Assembly: GCF_024298825.1 (NCBI RefSeq)
Contig: NZ_CP101153.1
Coordinates: 3,038,001 to 3,102,000 of the forward strand
Length of the DNA: 64,000 bases
Origin: Haloglomus salinum
Lineage (GTDB): Archaea; Halobacteriota; Halobacteria; Halobacteriales; Haloarculaceae
Reading direction: 5' to 3'
Part shown: piece by piece, positions 15,623-24,181 of the stretch
Layout: every line of letters starts with the position of its first letter
Position numbering within the stretch: position 1 is the first letter of the stretch
The notes under the pieces: model-generated
Seen by the model: only the letters and a program-made list of their open reading frames with translations
Databases searched by the model: none
What the model was told of the DNA's origin: nothing
Translations under genes and position numbers: made by a program

Positions 15623-17098
15623 ATGACAGGCCGGGACCACCGGGACCTGGGCGGCCCGACGGAGAAGTGCGGCGTCGTCGGGGTGTCCCTGGACGAGCGG
15701 GCCGCTGCACGGCCCCTCTACTACGCGCTGTACGCGCTCCAGCATCGGGGGCAGGAGTCCGCCGGAATCGTCACCCACGACGGCTTCCAGCAGCACTCGC
15801 ACGTGGAGATGGGCCTCGTCGGCGACGCCTTCGACGAGGACGATATCGACCAGTTGAACGGGCCCGTCGGCATCGGGCACGTCCGCTACCCGACCGCCGG
15901 GAGCGTCAACGCGTCCTGTGCGCAGCCGTTCTCCGTCTCGTTCAAGTCCGGCTCGCTGGGGCTCAGCCACAACGGCAACCTCGTCAACGCGGGCGAGATT
16001 CGCGACGAACTCGCGAATCTGGGTCACGCCTTCACCTCCGACGGCGACACGGAGGTCATCGCCCACGACCTCGCGCGCAACCTGCTGGAGGAGGACCTGG
16101 TCCGCGCGGTCAAGCGCACGATGAGCCGCATCCACGGCTCCTACTCGCTCACCATCATGCACGACGACACGGTGATGGGGGTGCGCGACCCGCAGGGGAA
16201 CCGGCCGCTCTGCATCGGTGAGATCGACGACGGCTACGTCCTGGCCTCCGAGTCCGCGGCCATCGACGTGCTGGACGGGGAACTCGTCCGCGACGTGAAG
16301 CCGGGCGAACTCATCATCCTCCAGCCCGACGGCGAGGGATTCGACGCCTACCAGCTGTTCGAGCAGGAGAACACCGCGCACTGCTTCTTCGAGCACGTCT
16401 ACTTCGCGCGGCCGGACTCGGTCATCGACGACCACCTCGTCTACGACGTCCGGCGTGACCTCGGGCGCGCGCTCTGGGACGAGAGCGGTGTCGACACGGA
16501 CGTCGTCATGCCCGTCCCCGACTCCGGGCGCGCGTTCGCCTCGGGCTACGCCGAGGCCGCCCAGGAGGAGGACGCCAGCGTCGAGTTCGCGGAGGGGCTG
16601 ATGAAGAACCGCTACGTCGGGCGGACGTTCATCATGCCCACGCAGGACGCTCGCGAGCGCGCCGTCCGCCTCAAGCTCAATCCCATAAAGGATGTCGTCG
16701 AGGACCGCACCGTCACCATCATCGACGACTCCATCGTCCGGGGCACCACCTCGACGCAACTGGTACAGCTGATGCGCGACGTGGGGGCCGCCGAGGTCCA
16801 CGTCCGTATCGGTGCGCCGCCCATCATCGCGCCGTGCTACATGGGCATCGACATGGCCTCGCGCGAGGAGCTCATCGCCGCCGACAGGACCGTGCCCGAG
16901 ATCGGCGACGAGATCAGCGCCGACTCGCTGGAGTACCTCTCGATCGACGCGGTGGCCGACGCGCTGGACCAGTCGCGTGCGGACCTCTGTCTCGGCTGTG
17001 TCACCGGCGAGTATCCCTACGATATCGAGGGCGAGACGACCGACCGCGACGTGGAGCGGCCCGTCATCGGCAGCGAGCCGGCGGCGGCCGACGACTGA
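15623..17098 (+). CDS. purF: Amidophosphoribosyltransferase
   Basis: A 491-residue enzyme of purine synthesis that converts PRPP and glutamine to 5-phosphoribosylamine. The N-terminal nucleophile Cys16 sits in EKCGVVGV after a 15-residue propeptide that must be removed. The glutaminase domain contains ALQHRGQESAGI, IGHVRYPTAG and LSHNGNLVN. The PRTase domain has the PRPP loop VTIIDDSIVRGTTS. Late Cys residues (LCLGCVTGEYPYD) match the region that binds an Fe-S cluster in Bacillus PurF. It stands alone behind its own promoter; no other pur genes are nearby. Confidence 0.96.
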   Translation: MTGRDHRDLGGPTEKCGVVGVSLDERAAARPLYYALYALQHRGQESAGIVTHDGFQQHSHVEMGLVGDAFDEDDIDQLNGPVGIGHVRYPTAGSVNASCAQPFSVSFKSGSLGLSHNGNLVNAGEIRDELANLGHAFTSDGDTEVIAHDLARNLLEEDLVRAVKRTMSRIHGSYSLTIMHDDTVMGVRDPQGNRPLCIGEIDDGYVLASESAAIDVLDGELVRDVKPGELIILQPDGEGFDAYQLFEQENTAHCFFEHVYFARPDSVIDDHLVYDVRRDLGRALWDESGVDTDVVMPVPDSGRAFASGYAEAAQEEDASVEFAEGLMKNRYVGRTFIMPTQDARERAVRLKLNPIKDVVEDRTVTIIDDSIVRGTTSTQLVQLMRDVGAAEVHVRIGAPPIIAPCYMGIDMASREELIAADRTVPEIGDEISADSLEYLSIDAVADALDQSRADLCLGCVTGEYPYDIEGETTDRDVERPVIGSEPAAADD

Positions 17099-17117
17099 CC
17101 TCCGGTCCCGTTCTCAG

Positions 17118-17378
17118 TCACTCCTCCCCGCCCGTCAGCGTCCGGTACTCGTGTCGCAGCGGGTCCACCAGCGTCGGCAGCAGGACGAACGCCGCCCCCA
17201 GCGCCACCAGCGCTATCCAGAACGGGCGGGTCCCGTCCGTGACTCCCTGCGGCAGGAGGGCGAACGTCCCGAGGAGCAACACCGCGACGGTGGTCAGTTC
17301 GCCGAGGCCGCGGACCACCACCCGGGGGTGCTCGCGGAACTGCTCGCGGAGTTCCGCGAGTTCGGCACCAAGGTTCAT
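17118..17378 (-). CDS. Small two-TM membrane protein
   Basis: An 86-residue protein I do not recognise by family. A charged N-terminal helix (MNLGAELAELREQFREHP) precedes two membrane segments (about residues 26-44 and 54-70) separated by a short loop. A short charged tail ends in GGEE. It is on the strand opposite purF and its stop is 20 bases from the purF stop. It is 68 bases downstream of the DUF420 gene on the same strand and may be cotranscribed with it. Confidence 0.65.
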   Translation of the reverse strand: MNLGAELAELREQFREHPRVVVRGLGELTTVAVLLLGTFALLPQGVTDGTRPFWIALVALGAAFVLLPTLVDPLRHEYRTLTGGEE

Positions 17379-17445
17379 GCGCGAGGATGTGGCGGCACGC
17401 CTCTTAGCTCCCGGGGACCGCGGCGCGTTCCACTCCTCGTCCGGT

Positions 17446-18030
17446 TCAGTACACCAGATACAGCATCGCGTAGACGCCGATGCCCAGCGAGAACGAGACC
17501 AGCCACAGCGACGCCGCGACGCGGCCGACGCGCGGATGGAGCGAGCCGAACACCTCGCTCGTCGGCCGCGTCGCGGCCACGAGTAGCACGTAGTACAGCA
17601 GCGGCACGCAGACGATGGCGAGCAGGATGTGGATGCCCAGCATCGGGAGGTAGACGAACTGCTCGACGGCCGCTGGCCCGGGGAACGGGGTCGGACCCAG
17701 CAGCGCGACCCGGTAGAGGTACAGCACCAGGAAGGCCGCGAACAGGCCGAAGCTCGCCACCATCAGGCGCGCGTGGCGCTGGACGTTGCCACGGCGGATG
17801 GCCCGCCACCCGGTCACGATGGTACCGATGGCGACGAGGCTGATACCGGCGTTCACGGGTGGGATGGCCCCCAGTACGCTGTCGGGTGCTCGAGGGAGCA
17901 GGCCACGTGGGACGACCCCGAGCGCGGCCGCGAAGACGAGTGCCAGCGAGACAACCGTCAACAGTGCCGTGGCTTCCGGCACGCGGTCCCGGGGGAGGAG
18001 CGATCCCTGTCCCGGCTCTGAGGTGGTCAT
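17446..18030 (-). CDS. DUF420 family membrane protein
   Basis: A 194-residue integral membrane protein with about five membrane helices. It shows the DUF420 pattern of conserved His residues in QRHARLMVASFGLFAAFLVLY and MLGIHILLAIVCVPLLYYVLL. A third motif is HPRVGRVAASLWLVSFSLG near the end. DUF420 proteins often neighbour heme-copper oxidase genes and may take part in cytochrome oxidase assembly, but no oxidase genes are visible here. The start at 18030 (MTTSEPGQG) avoids an odd Pro-rich extension from an ATG at 18090. Confidence 0.85.
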   Translation of the reverse strand: MTTSEPGQGSLLPRDRVPEATALLTVVSLALVFAAALGVVPRGLLPRAPDSVLGAIPPVNAGISLVAIGTIVTGWRAIRRGNVQRHARLMVASFGLFAAFLVLYLYRVALLGPTPFPGPAAVEQFVYLPMLGIHILLAIVCVPLLYYVLLVAATRPTSEVFGSLHPRVGRVAASLWLVSFSLGIGVYAMLYLVY

Positions 18031-18119
18031 GCGTGGCCGTACGGGCGGGGGGATTATCGGTGCCGTGAGACGTGTGCCAACATTTATCATGGCTGGGCAG
18101 CAACGATACCATACGAGGA

Positions 18120-18263
18120 ATGACGTACTCAGACCCGCACCACGCCGACGACCCCATCTACGAGTGCATGGACTGCGGTGACCGTCCGTCGGACGTGGAT
18201 GGCCGCCTCTGCCCCAAGTGTGGTGGCTACCTCACGAACCTCGGCGTCGCGCGTGACCGGTGA
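18120..18263 (+). CDS. Rubrerythrin-like zinc-ribbon small protein
   Basis: A 47-residue protein with a rubredoxin-like zinc knuckle pair, YECMDCGDRP and GRLCPKCGGYL. It belongs to the haloarchaeal rubrerythrin-like-domain small protein group. The two CxxC pairs probably bind zinc, and there is no diiron domain. An AT-rich region with TTTATCATGG lies about 40-50 bases upstream. The zinc-ribbon nature is clear, but the partner and role are unknown. Confidence 0.85.
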   Translation: MTYSDPHHADDPIYECMDCGDRPSDVDGRLCPKCGGYLTNLGVARDR

Positions 18264-18375
18264 GGCGTCGAGCCGCCGAGATAGCCGACATGGTGGCCGC
18301 GCCCGGGATGAATCGATGCAGTTCTCCAGCTACGGTTCCGACTCCGGTGGTCTGGCACCCATCGTCTCGTAATCG

Positions 18376-18651
18376 ATGAGCGAAACGAGAGCACTCCGCC
18401 TCAAGACGGACGGAGATTTCCACCGACTCGGTGACGAGATCACGGTCGAGGTACGGGACGAGCGCGGCGTCCCCGTCGCCGGCGCCGTGGTACGATTCCC
18501 CGATGGAGGCACGGTGGTCACGGACGCCGATGGGACGGCCACGGTCGTGGCCGATACGACCGGAATCCTGCGGCTTCGGGCCACCAGGGAGAACGAGGAC
18601 GGGGTGTCGTACGCGCCCGACGAGCACCTGGTTCGTGTCGAGGAGGCCTGA
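18376..18651 (+). CDS. Carboxypeptidase-regulatory-like (Ig-type) small protein
   Basis: A 91-residue soluble beta-rich protein. VEVRDERGVPVAGAVVRFPDG and TVVTDADGTATVVAD are the repeating strands of a carboxypeptidase-regulatory-like or Big-type beta sandwich, and the chain ends EHLVRVEEA. There is no signal peptide, so it is presumably cytoplasmic. No enzymatic motif is present. Such single domains normally decorate larger proteins, so a stand-alone copy is slightly unusual. No conserved partner is adjacent. Confidence 0.72.
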   Translation: MSETRALRLKTDGDFHRLGDEITVEVRDERGVPVAGAVVRFPDGGTVVTDADGTATVVADTTGILRLRATRENEDGVSYAPDEHLVRVEEA

Positions 18652-18663
18652 CCCTGCGTCGTA

Positions 18664-18790
18664 GCCACCGCTGTCGGGGTAGCGTTCGGAGAGAGTCTGC
18701 GTGGGTGCCGCCCCAAAGGGACGGCACCTGCACTGCCTGGGGCGACGCCCCAGGTTATGGCAGTGCGTGGGACCGGATTTGAACTTCCGT
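18664..18790. repeat. tRNA-Leu downstream repeat, copy 1
   Basis: This is a direct repeat of about 110-125 bases with 18988-19114. Both copies read GTCGGxGTAGCGTTCGG, then GCGTGGGTGCCG, AAAGGGA, GGCACCTGCACTG, a variable hairpin, CAGTGCGTGGGACCGG. They include the 3' end of tRNA-Leu and its downstream flank (tRNA on the minus strand). Each copy holds two hairpins. The hairpin between GCACTG and CAGTGC differs completely in sequence between copies (CCTGGGGC/GCCCCAGG here) yet folds in both. Confidence 0.75.
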
Positions 18791-18990
18791 CGTTCCGCTC
18801 GCTTCGCTCGCTCCACGACGACCCTCGGCCCACGGGCCTCGGCGGAGGAAGACGTTCCGGGCGTGCGGCGCGCGAAGCGCGCCGTTCCGGGCTGCGACTT
18901 CCAGGGCTCGCGCCCTGGCGGGCGCTCACCGGCGGACCCCTACGGGACAATGCCCTCACTGCGCGTCGCGGTTCGGCTTGGAGCCGAGCG
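18764..18990 (-). pseudogene. Interrupted, decayed tRNA-Leu copy
   Basis: The 3' end matching tRNA-Leu(GAG) (TGCGTGGGACCGGATTTGAAC on the plus strand) starts at 18764. The variable-arm part (CGGCGGACCCCTACGGGACA) resumes only near 18929. About 144 bases of GC-rich hairpins lie between them (for example GGCGCGC-GAA-GCGCGCC and CCAGGGC-TCGC-GCCCTGG). The anticodon and D-arm parts are mutated and the acceptor 5' strand cannot be recognised. The insertion falls in the T arm, away from usual tRNA intron sites, so this is a broken duplicate of the intact gene at 19094-19178. Confidence 0.65.
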
Positions 18991-19093
18991 ACGCGGCCGT
19001 CGCTGTCGGAGTAGCGTTCGGTAGGATTTGCGTGGGTGCCGTCCCAAAGGGATGGCACCTGCACTGTCGTTGCACCACGAGGGTGCGATGCAG

Positions 19094-19114
<21 letters not shown>
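18988..19114. repeat. tRNA-Leu downstream repeat, copy 2
   Basis: The second copy of the repeat at 18664-18790, overlapping the 3' end of the intact tRNA-Leu. Its variable hairpin is built from TTGCACC and GGTGCGA rather than the sequence used in copy 1. The shared GGTGCC/GGCACC hairpin differs at two stem positions from copy 1 and still folds. Confidence 0.75.
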
Positions 19115-19178
<64 letters not shown>

Positions 19179-19345
19179 ACGCGTTGCGTGCCGAAGCCAA
19201 TCGAACCGACGAGAGATTTGCTGATATGGTTTTCGTTCCGCGGACGGGGCGAGGTAGTGTGACACGGTGCCGGCGTGGGCGTGGAATCGCCCGGAGAATC
19301 GGGCCGAACGCGAATTTGAAGTGGCTGGGTCGGCTCAGTGGCGCC

Positions 19346-19843
19346 ATGGCGAAGTATTCGACCGGGGGCCGAAGCGGTGGCGCCAGCGACAGTTGTGAGC
19401 TGTGTGGCGCCGAGGACCGCGACCTCCGGACGGCGACCGTGGCGGGCGCGAAACTGGAGGTCTGTGGCGAGTGCGCCCGGCACGCCGAGGACGGCGACGA
19501 CCGCGAGCAGGACGACGGCGAGCAGGAACGTCGGCGAGAGGCCGCGCGTAACACCGCGAAGCTCAACGACGCCCGCAAGGGCAACCCCGAACACTGGGAG
19601 CAGGGTGGCACGGACTACGACGACGACCCGCTCCCGTACCTCGTGCGCGACTACGGTGACCGACTGGAGGCGGCCCGACAGGAGGCCGGCCTCCAGACCG
19701 ACGAACTCGCGGGCGAACTCGGTGTCGACGAGGCCGACGTGCTGGCCGTCGAGCAGGGTCGTGCGACCCGCGCGGGCGTCGGTGGCTCGCTCATCACGGC
19801 GCTCGAAGAACGGCTCAACGTCCAGCTCGCCGAGGACACCTGA
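19346..19843 (+). CDS. mbf1: Multiprotein-bridging factor homologue (aMBF1)
   Basis: A 165-residue archaeal MBF1, a transcription or translation accessory protein. The N-terminal zinc ribbon has CELCG and CGEC pairs (residues about 17-48). A long charged linker leads to a Cro/CI-type HTH at about residues 100-160 (YGDRLEAARQEAGLQTDELA, LGVDEADVLAVEQGRA). aMBF1 binds the small ribosomal subunit in Sulfolobus. The start at 19346 fits the MAKYSTGG family start and lies about 30 bases after an AATTTGAA promoter-like stretch. Confidence 0.92.
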   Translation: MAKYSTGGRSGGASDSCELCGAEDRDLRTATVAGAKLEVCGECARHAEDGDDREQDDGEQERRREAARNTAKLNDARKGNPEHWEQGGTDYDDDPLPYLVRDYGDRLEAARQEAGLQTDELAGELGVDEADVLAVEQGRATRAGVGGSLITALEERLNVQLAEDT

Positions 19844-19934
19844 GACGCCCGCCCGTGCCGTGGCCCGCCGGCTCGTGACCACTTCCAGCTCGGGGTCCGA
19901 ACGTTGAAACGGCTCGCTCGCATCCCTCGGCACG

Positions 19935-21437
19935 ATGGAAGGAGGGTCGGCCCGGTTGCTCGCACTCCCGCCGGCGGTCGTCGCAGACCGTTCGCCCGAT
20001 GCCGTCGCGGACGCCTGTGACTACTTCGACCCCGACGGCGTCTGGGTGCTCGCGACCGAGCGCGCCCCCCGCGCGCATGCGACCGTGCGCTCGGCCACGG
20101 GCGGAGCCGAAGCAGTCCCCGTCGTCCACACGCCGCTCGCGCGTGACGACGCGCCCCGACACGACCGACTCGGCAGTGCCGACGGTGGCGTCGACGTGGT
20201 GAGTGTCCGCGACCCGTCCGCGCTCCTCGAGGTCGGGCGACAGCTCCGGGACGGCGTCATCGACGCCGCGCCCGAGACCACGACGTTCGTCGCCTGCCCC
20301 GTCGCGGTCGAGGTGGACGCAACGCAGCTGTCCGCGACACTCCCGGTCGCTGCCGACCTCGCCGCGCTCGTCGCGACCGCCCCCGGGAACGTGGTGGTCC
20401 TGAGCGACCTGCTGCCAGCCGACTACGACCACGAGTGGACACTCGACGCGCCCGACGGTGCGGACGAGACGGATGGACCGCTCACGGTCCGTCTCCACGG
20501 GCTCGGCGCGGCGGAGGGGTACGGCAGCCGTGACGTGGCCTGTCTCACGCTCTCACCCTCGGGCGCGGTCGGGACCGAGCGCGTGGGTGCGGACCGGTTC
20601 GGCCTGCGCGCGCTGGAGGGGGTCGGTCCGCGGACCGCCGACCGGCTCCGCGAGGCGGGCGTCCGCTCGCGCGCGGACGTTCGGCGGACACCGCTGCGAC
20701 AGTTGACCGACGTGACCGGTGTCGGGCGCGACACCGCCGAGCGCGCGACACGGCACGCGGAGGTGCTGGATTCGGGTGACCCACTCCGCCTGAGCACGAG
20801 CGCGCTCCCCGGCGAGCCGGCCGCTCGGCCCCCACTCTGTCTCGACATCGAGACGGACGGGCTCTCCCCGACGATCATCTGGCAGGTCGGCGTCTACGAC
20901 CCCTCTGCCGACGAGCACCACGCGTTCACCGAGCGCGAGGACCCGGACGACCCCGGCCGCGTCGTCGAGCGATTCGTGACGTGGCTGCTCGCCGACCACC
21001 CGGAGCGCGACCTGCTCACGTGGAACGGCAATCGATTCGACTACCGGCACCTGACGAGCTTCGTCGAGCGGTACTGCCCCGAGTACGCCGCGGCGTGGGA
21101 CGGCTACTGGAAGCACGACCTGTACGACTGGGCCGTCCGGCAGGACAACGCGCTGCTCCCGGGGCGCACGAACAAGCTCGACCACGTCGCGCGCAAGCTG
21201 GGGTACGCGGGTGCCGACACTGGCCTCGACGGGGCCGCGACCGCCGCCGCGTACGGCCGGCTCATGCGCACCGGCGAACCCCTGGACTGGGCCCGCCACG
21301 AGGCGTACTGCGAGGACGACTGCCGCGCGCTGTGGCACGTCTACGAGGCGCTCAAGGCGGCCGACCGCCGGGACAGTGTCGCTGGCGCGGCCGAGCGAAC
21401 GACCGAGTCCGAACAGACGGGGCTGGGTGACTTCTGA
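19935..21437 (+). CDS. RNase H-fold 3'-5' exonuclease with HhH (MrfB/YprB-like)
   Basis: A 500-residue protein. The C-terminal half is a DEDD-type exonuclease of the YprB_RNaseH-like family: Asp304 and Glu306 in LDIETDG, Asp369 in WNGNRFDYRHL, and Asp461-Asp462 in YCEDDCRALW. Residues about 222-275 hold helix-hairpin-helix motifs (LRALEGVGPRTADRLREAGV), which bind DNA. The N-terminal 200 residues are of unknown fold. The helicase gene follows after one base, so the two are cotranscribed. In Bacillus subtilis the equivalent pair MrfB and MrfA repairs mitomycin-damaged DNA. A similar role is inference from homology and linkage. Confidence 0.82.
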   Translation: MEGGSARLLALPPAVVADRSPDAVADACDYFDPDGVWVLATERAPRAHATVRSATGGAEAVPVVHTPLARDDAPRHDRLGSADGGVDVVSVRDPSALLEVGRQLRDGVIDAAPETTTFVACPVAVEVDATQLSATLPVAADLAALVATAPGNVVVLSDLLPADYDHEWTLDAPDGADETDGPLTVRLHGLGAAEGYGSRDVACLTLSPSGAVGTERVGADRFGLRALEGVGPRTADRLREAGVRSRADVRRTPLRQLTDVTGVGRDTAERATRHAEVLDSGDPLRLSTSALPGEPAARPPLCLDIETDGLSPTIIWQVGVYDPSADEHHAFTEREDPDDPGRVVERFVTWLLADHPERDLLTWNGNRFDYRHLTSFVERYCPEYAAAWDGYWKHDLYDWAVRQDNALLPGRTNKLDHVARKLGYAGADTGLDGAATAAAYGRLMRTGEPLDWARHEAYCEDDCRALWHVYEALKAADRRDSVAGAAERTTESEQTGLGDF

Positions 21438-21438
21438 G

Positions 21439-24135
21439 ATGACGGGCGACGACCCATCGGCGGCAGCCACCGACGCGCTGCCCCTGACGGGTCGGGAACT
21501 GGTCGAGACGTTCCCCCGCTACGCCGACCTCGACGAGCACGTCTCCGTCCGCGAACTCGAGCCACGGGCGGCCCGCACGGTCCCGGTCGATGAGGTCCTG
21601 CGCCCGGAACTCGCCGCGAACTACCCGTACGACCCCTTCGTCCACCAGGCACGGGCGCTGGCGGCGCTCGACCGGGGCGAGAACGTCTGCGTCGCTACCA
21701 GCACGTCCTCCGGGAAGACGGACGTGTACGCCCTGCAAATCGCCCGGAACGTCCTCGACGCGCGGGCCCGGGACGCCGAGTCGACGGCGTACGTCGTCTA
21801 CCCGATGAAGGCACTCGCGCAGGACCAGCAACGGGAGCTGTCGTCCCTGTACGACCGCCTCGGGCTGGACATCGAGGTGGCCGTCTACGACGGCGATACG
21901 GAACTGGGCGAGACGCGCCGGCGCATCCGCGAGGAGGCCGACGTGGTCATCTCGAACTTCATGGGCGTCAACACGTACCTCCACAACCACGATGTCTGGT
22001 CGCGGTTCTTCAACGCGTGCGACCTCGTCGTGGTCGACGAGTCCCATACCTACACCGGCGTTCAGGGGATGCACGTCGCGTGGATACTCCGCCGGCTGAA
22101 GCGCGTCCTCGACTACTACGGGAGCGACCCGTCGTTCGTCTGCTCCTCGGCGACCATCGGCAACCCGGGCGAGCACAGCGAGGCGCTGCTGGGTGAACCC
22201 GTCACCGTCGTCGACGAGGACGGGAGCCCACGCGGGCGCCGGGACCTCGTGCTGTGGAACCCGCCGCCGACGGAGCGGCGAGCCGACGCTGGCGGGGAAG
22301 ATACGGGGGGTGAACGCGACGACGGAGAATCCTTCGAGCGCCAGCCCGCCTCCGTCGAGGCGCCGCGCGTCTTCTCGCACCTGACGTACCACGACGTGCG
22401 CACGCTCATGTTCACGCCGTCGCGGAAACTCGCAGAGCTGTCCGTCGGCCGCGCCCGCGAGCACCGCCGGGAGCATCCGCGCTCATACACCGCCAGCGAG
22501 CCGAGCCCCATCGAGCCGTACCACGCGGGCCAGGGCAAGCGCAAGCGCCACACGACCGAGCAGTCGCTCAAGTCAGGCGCGCTCGACGGGGTCGCGGCCA
22601 CGTCGGCGCTCGAACTCGGCATCAACGTCGGCGAGATCGACGCGACGCTCCTGATGGGCTACCCCGGCCAGCGCCAGTCCTTCTGGCAGCGCGTCGGCCG
22701 CGCCGGGCGCGATGCCGCGGACGCCCTCTCGGTGCTCGTCGCTGACTACGCCACGCTCGACCAGTACATCGTCGACAACCCGGTGTACCTGCTGGAGGGC
22801 GACGTGGAGGACGCCGTGGTCGACACCACCAACGACCGCGTGTTCGCCCAGCACCTCCTCTGTGCGGCCGACGAGGTGGCCATCGACGAGACCGACGCGG
22901 GCGAGGGCCCCGACGACGCCTTCGCCGACCGGGACCGCCTCGAACGCGCGGTCGAGATGTGGCGCCGAGCCGGGAAGCTGACGGGCCACCTCGAGACGGG
23001 CGTCTCCTACGTCGGCCCGCCGCGCCCGCAGACGGACGTGAACCTCTACGCGACCGACGACGAGCAGTACCAGGTTCGCGTGACCGAGGACACGCCGCCC
23101 GAGCAGGAGCCGGACCTCGAACCGCTCGCGCGAGAGCGGGCCTTCCGGGACTACCACGAGGGCGCGGTCCGGGTCCACGGTGACCAGCAGTACGAGGTCG
23201 TCGATATCGAGCACGGGCGCGATGGCGGCACCAGCCAGCCGTACGTCCGCCTCCAGCCCGTCGACGTGGACTACTACACCCGTACCCGGTCCGAGGTGAC
23301 CGTGCTCGACGCCGAGAGCGAGGAATCGCGCGAGGTGAACGGCTTCCGACTCCACTTCGGCACCGGGAGCGTCCTCGTCCACCACGCCGAGTACGACCGC
23401 GTCCGCATCAGCGACAACGAGCGCATCGGCACGCCCATCCCCACCGAGTTGCCGCCGCTGACGATGGACACGCAGCTCTGCTGGGTCGAAGTTCCCGAGC
23501 AGGTCGAGCGCGGGCTCGTCGAGCGGTACGCCGACTACCGGGTGCCCGACCTCCCCGAGGAGCAACAGTCACCGCATCTGGGCTACATGGGCGGGCTCCA
23601 CGCGGCCGAGCACGGGATGATCGGCGCCGCGCCGCTCGAGTTGATGCTCGACCCCGGCGACCTCGGGGGCCTCTCGACGCTCCTGCTCGACGGGCATCTC
23701 GCCGAGGCCGAGCGCGCGGGAAGCGTCGACGAAGGCGGAGCCACAAGCGCAGACAGTGACGGCGACGCCCCCGGCAGCGTCGAGGCAGTCCGCACCGCGC
23801 TCGAGGCCCGCCAGCGCGAGGGGTCCCTGGAGCGCTCGGCGTCGGGCTGGTTCGTCTACGACGGTGTCGAGGGTGGGCTCGGCTTCTCCCGGGCCGTCTA
23901 CGAGTCGTTCGAGGCGCTCGCGCGGCGCACCCGCGAGCGCATCGCGGCCTGTACCTGCGCCCGGACGGAGGGCTGCCCGGCCTGCGTGATGGACGAGAAC
24001 TGCGGCAACGACAACCGGCCGCTCCACCGCGAGGCCGCCGTCGACGTGCTCGACCACCTGCTCGGCGACGCGGACGAGCGGGCGCTCGCCCCCGAGGAGA
24101 CCGACGAGCGCCGGCCGCCGCTGTTCTACTCGTAG
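21439..24135 (+). CDS. DEAD/DEAH helicase with DUF1998 Cys cluster (MrfA/YprA-like)
   Basis: An 898-residue superfamily 2 helicase of the YprA/MrfA and Hrq1 type. Walker A is TSTSSGKT with Lys93, motif II is DESH at Asp200-His203, and motif III is SSAT. Motif V/VI appears as ATSALELGINVGEIDATLLM and QRVGRAGR. The C-terminal MZB/DUF1998 region has the four-Cys zinc site around residues 838-855 (CTCARTEGCPACVMDENC). The family unwinds 3'-tailed DNA and works in interstrand-crosslink repair in bacteria. The ATG at 21439 follows the exonuclease stop by one base. The length fits the family. Confidence 0.9.
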   Translation: MTGDDPSAAATDALPLTGRELVETFPRYADLDEHVSVRELEPRAARTVPVDEVLRPELAANYPYDPFVHQARALAALDRGENVCVATSTSSGKTDVYALQIARNVLDARARDAESTAYVVYPMKALAQDQQRELSSLYDRLGLDIEVAVYDGDTELGETRRRIREEADVVISNFMGVNTYLHNHDVWSRFFNACDLVVVDESHTYTGVQGMHVAWILRRLKRVLDYYGSDPSFVCSSATIGNPGEHSEALLGEPVTVVDEDGSPRGRRDLVLWNPPPTERRADAGGEDTGGERDDGESFERQPASVEAPRVFSHLTYHDVRTLMFTPSRKLAELSVGRAREHRREHPRSYTASEPSPIEPYHAGQGKRKRHTTEQSLKSGALDGVAATSALELGINVGEIDATLLMGYPGQRQSFWQRVGRAGRDAADALSVLVADYATLDQYIVDNPVYLLEGDVEDAVVDTTNDRVFAQHLLCAADEVAIDETDAGEGPDDAFADRDRLERAVEMWRRAGKLTGHLETGVSYVGPPRPQTDVNLYATDDEQYQVRVTEDTPPEQEPDLEPLARERAFRDYHEGAVRVHGDQQYEVVDIEHGRDGGTSQPYVRLQPVDVDYYTRTRSEVTVLDAESEESREVNGFRLHFGTGSVLVHHAEYDRVRISDNERIGTPIPTELPPLTMDTQLCWVEVPEQVERGLVERYADYRVPDLPEEQQSPHLGYMGGLHAAEHGMIGAAPLELMLDPGDLGGLSTLLLDGHLAEAERAGSVDEGGATSADSDGDAPGSVEAVRTALEARQREGSLERSASGWFVYDGVEGGLGFSRAVYESFEALARRTRERIAACTCARTEGCPACVMDENCGNDNRPLHREAAVDVLDHLLGDADERALAPEETDERRPPLFYS

Positions 24136-24151
24136 CTGGCTCGCCCGATGG

Positions 24152-24157
24152 CTTATG
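24152..24157 (+). promoter_or_regulatory. TATA-like box of HTH/zinc-ribbon regulator
   Basis: CTTATG lies about 28 bases before the ATG at 24182. This spacing supports that start over an in-frame ATG at 24155, which would lie inside the promoter. Confidence 0.5.
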
Positions 24158-24181
24158 ACCACGCCGTCGCTCGTGTCCGCC

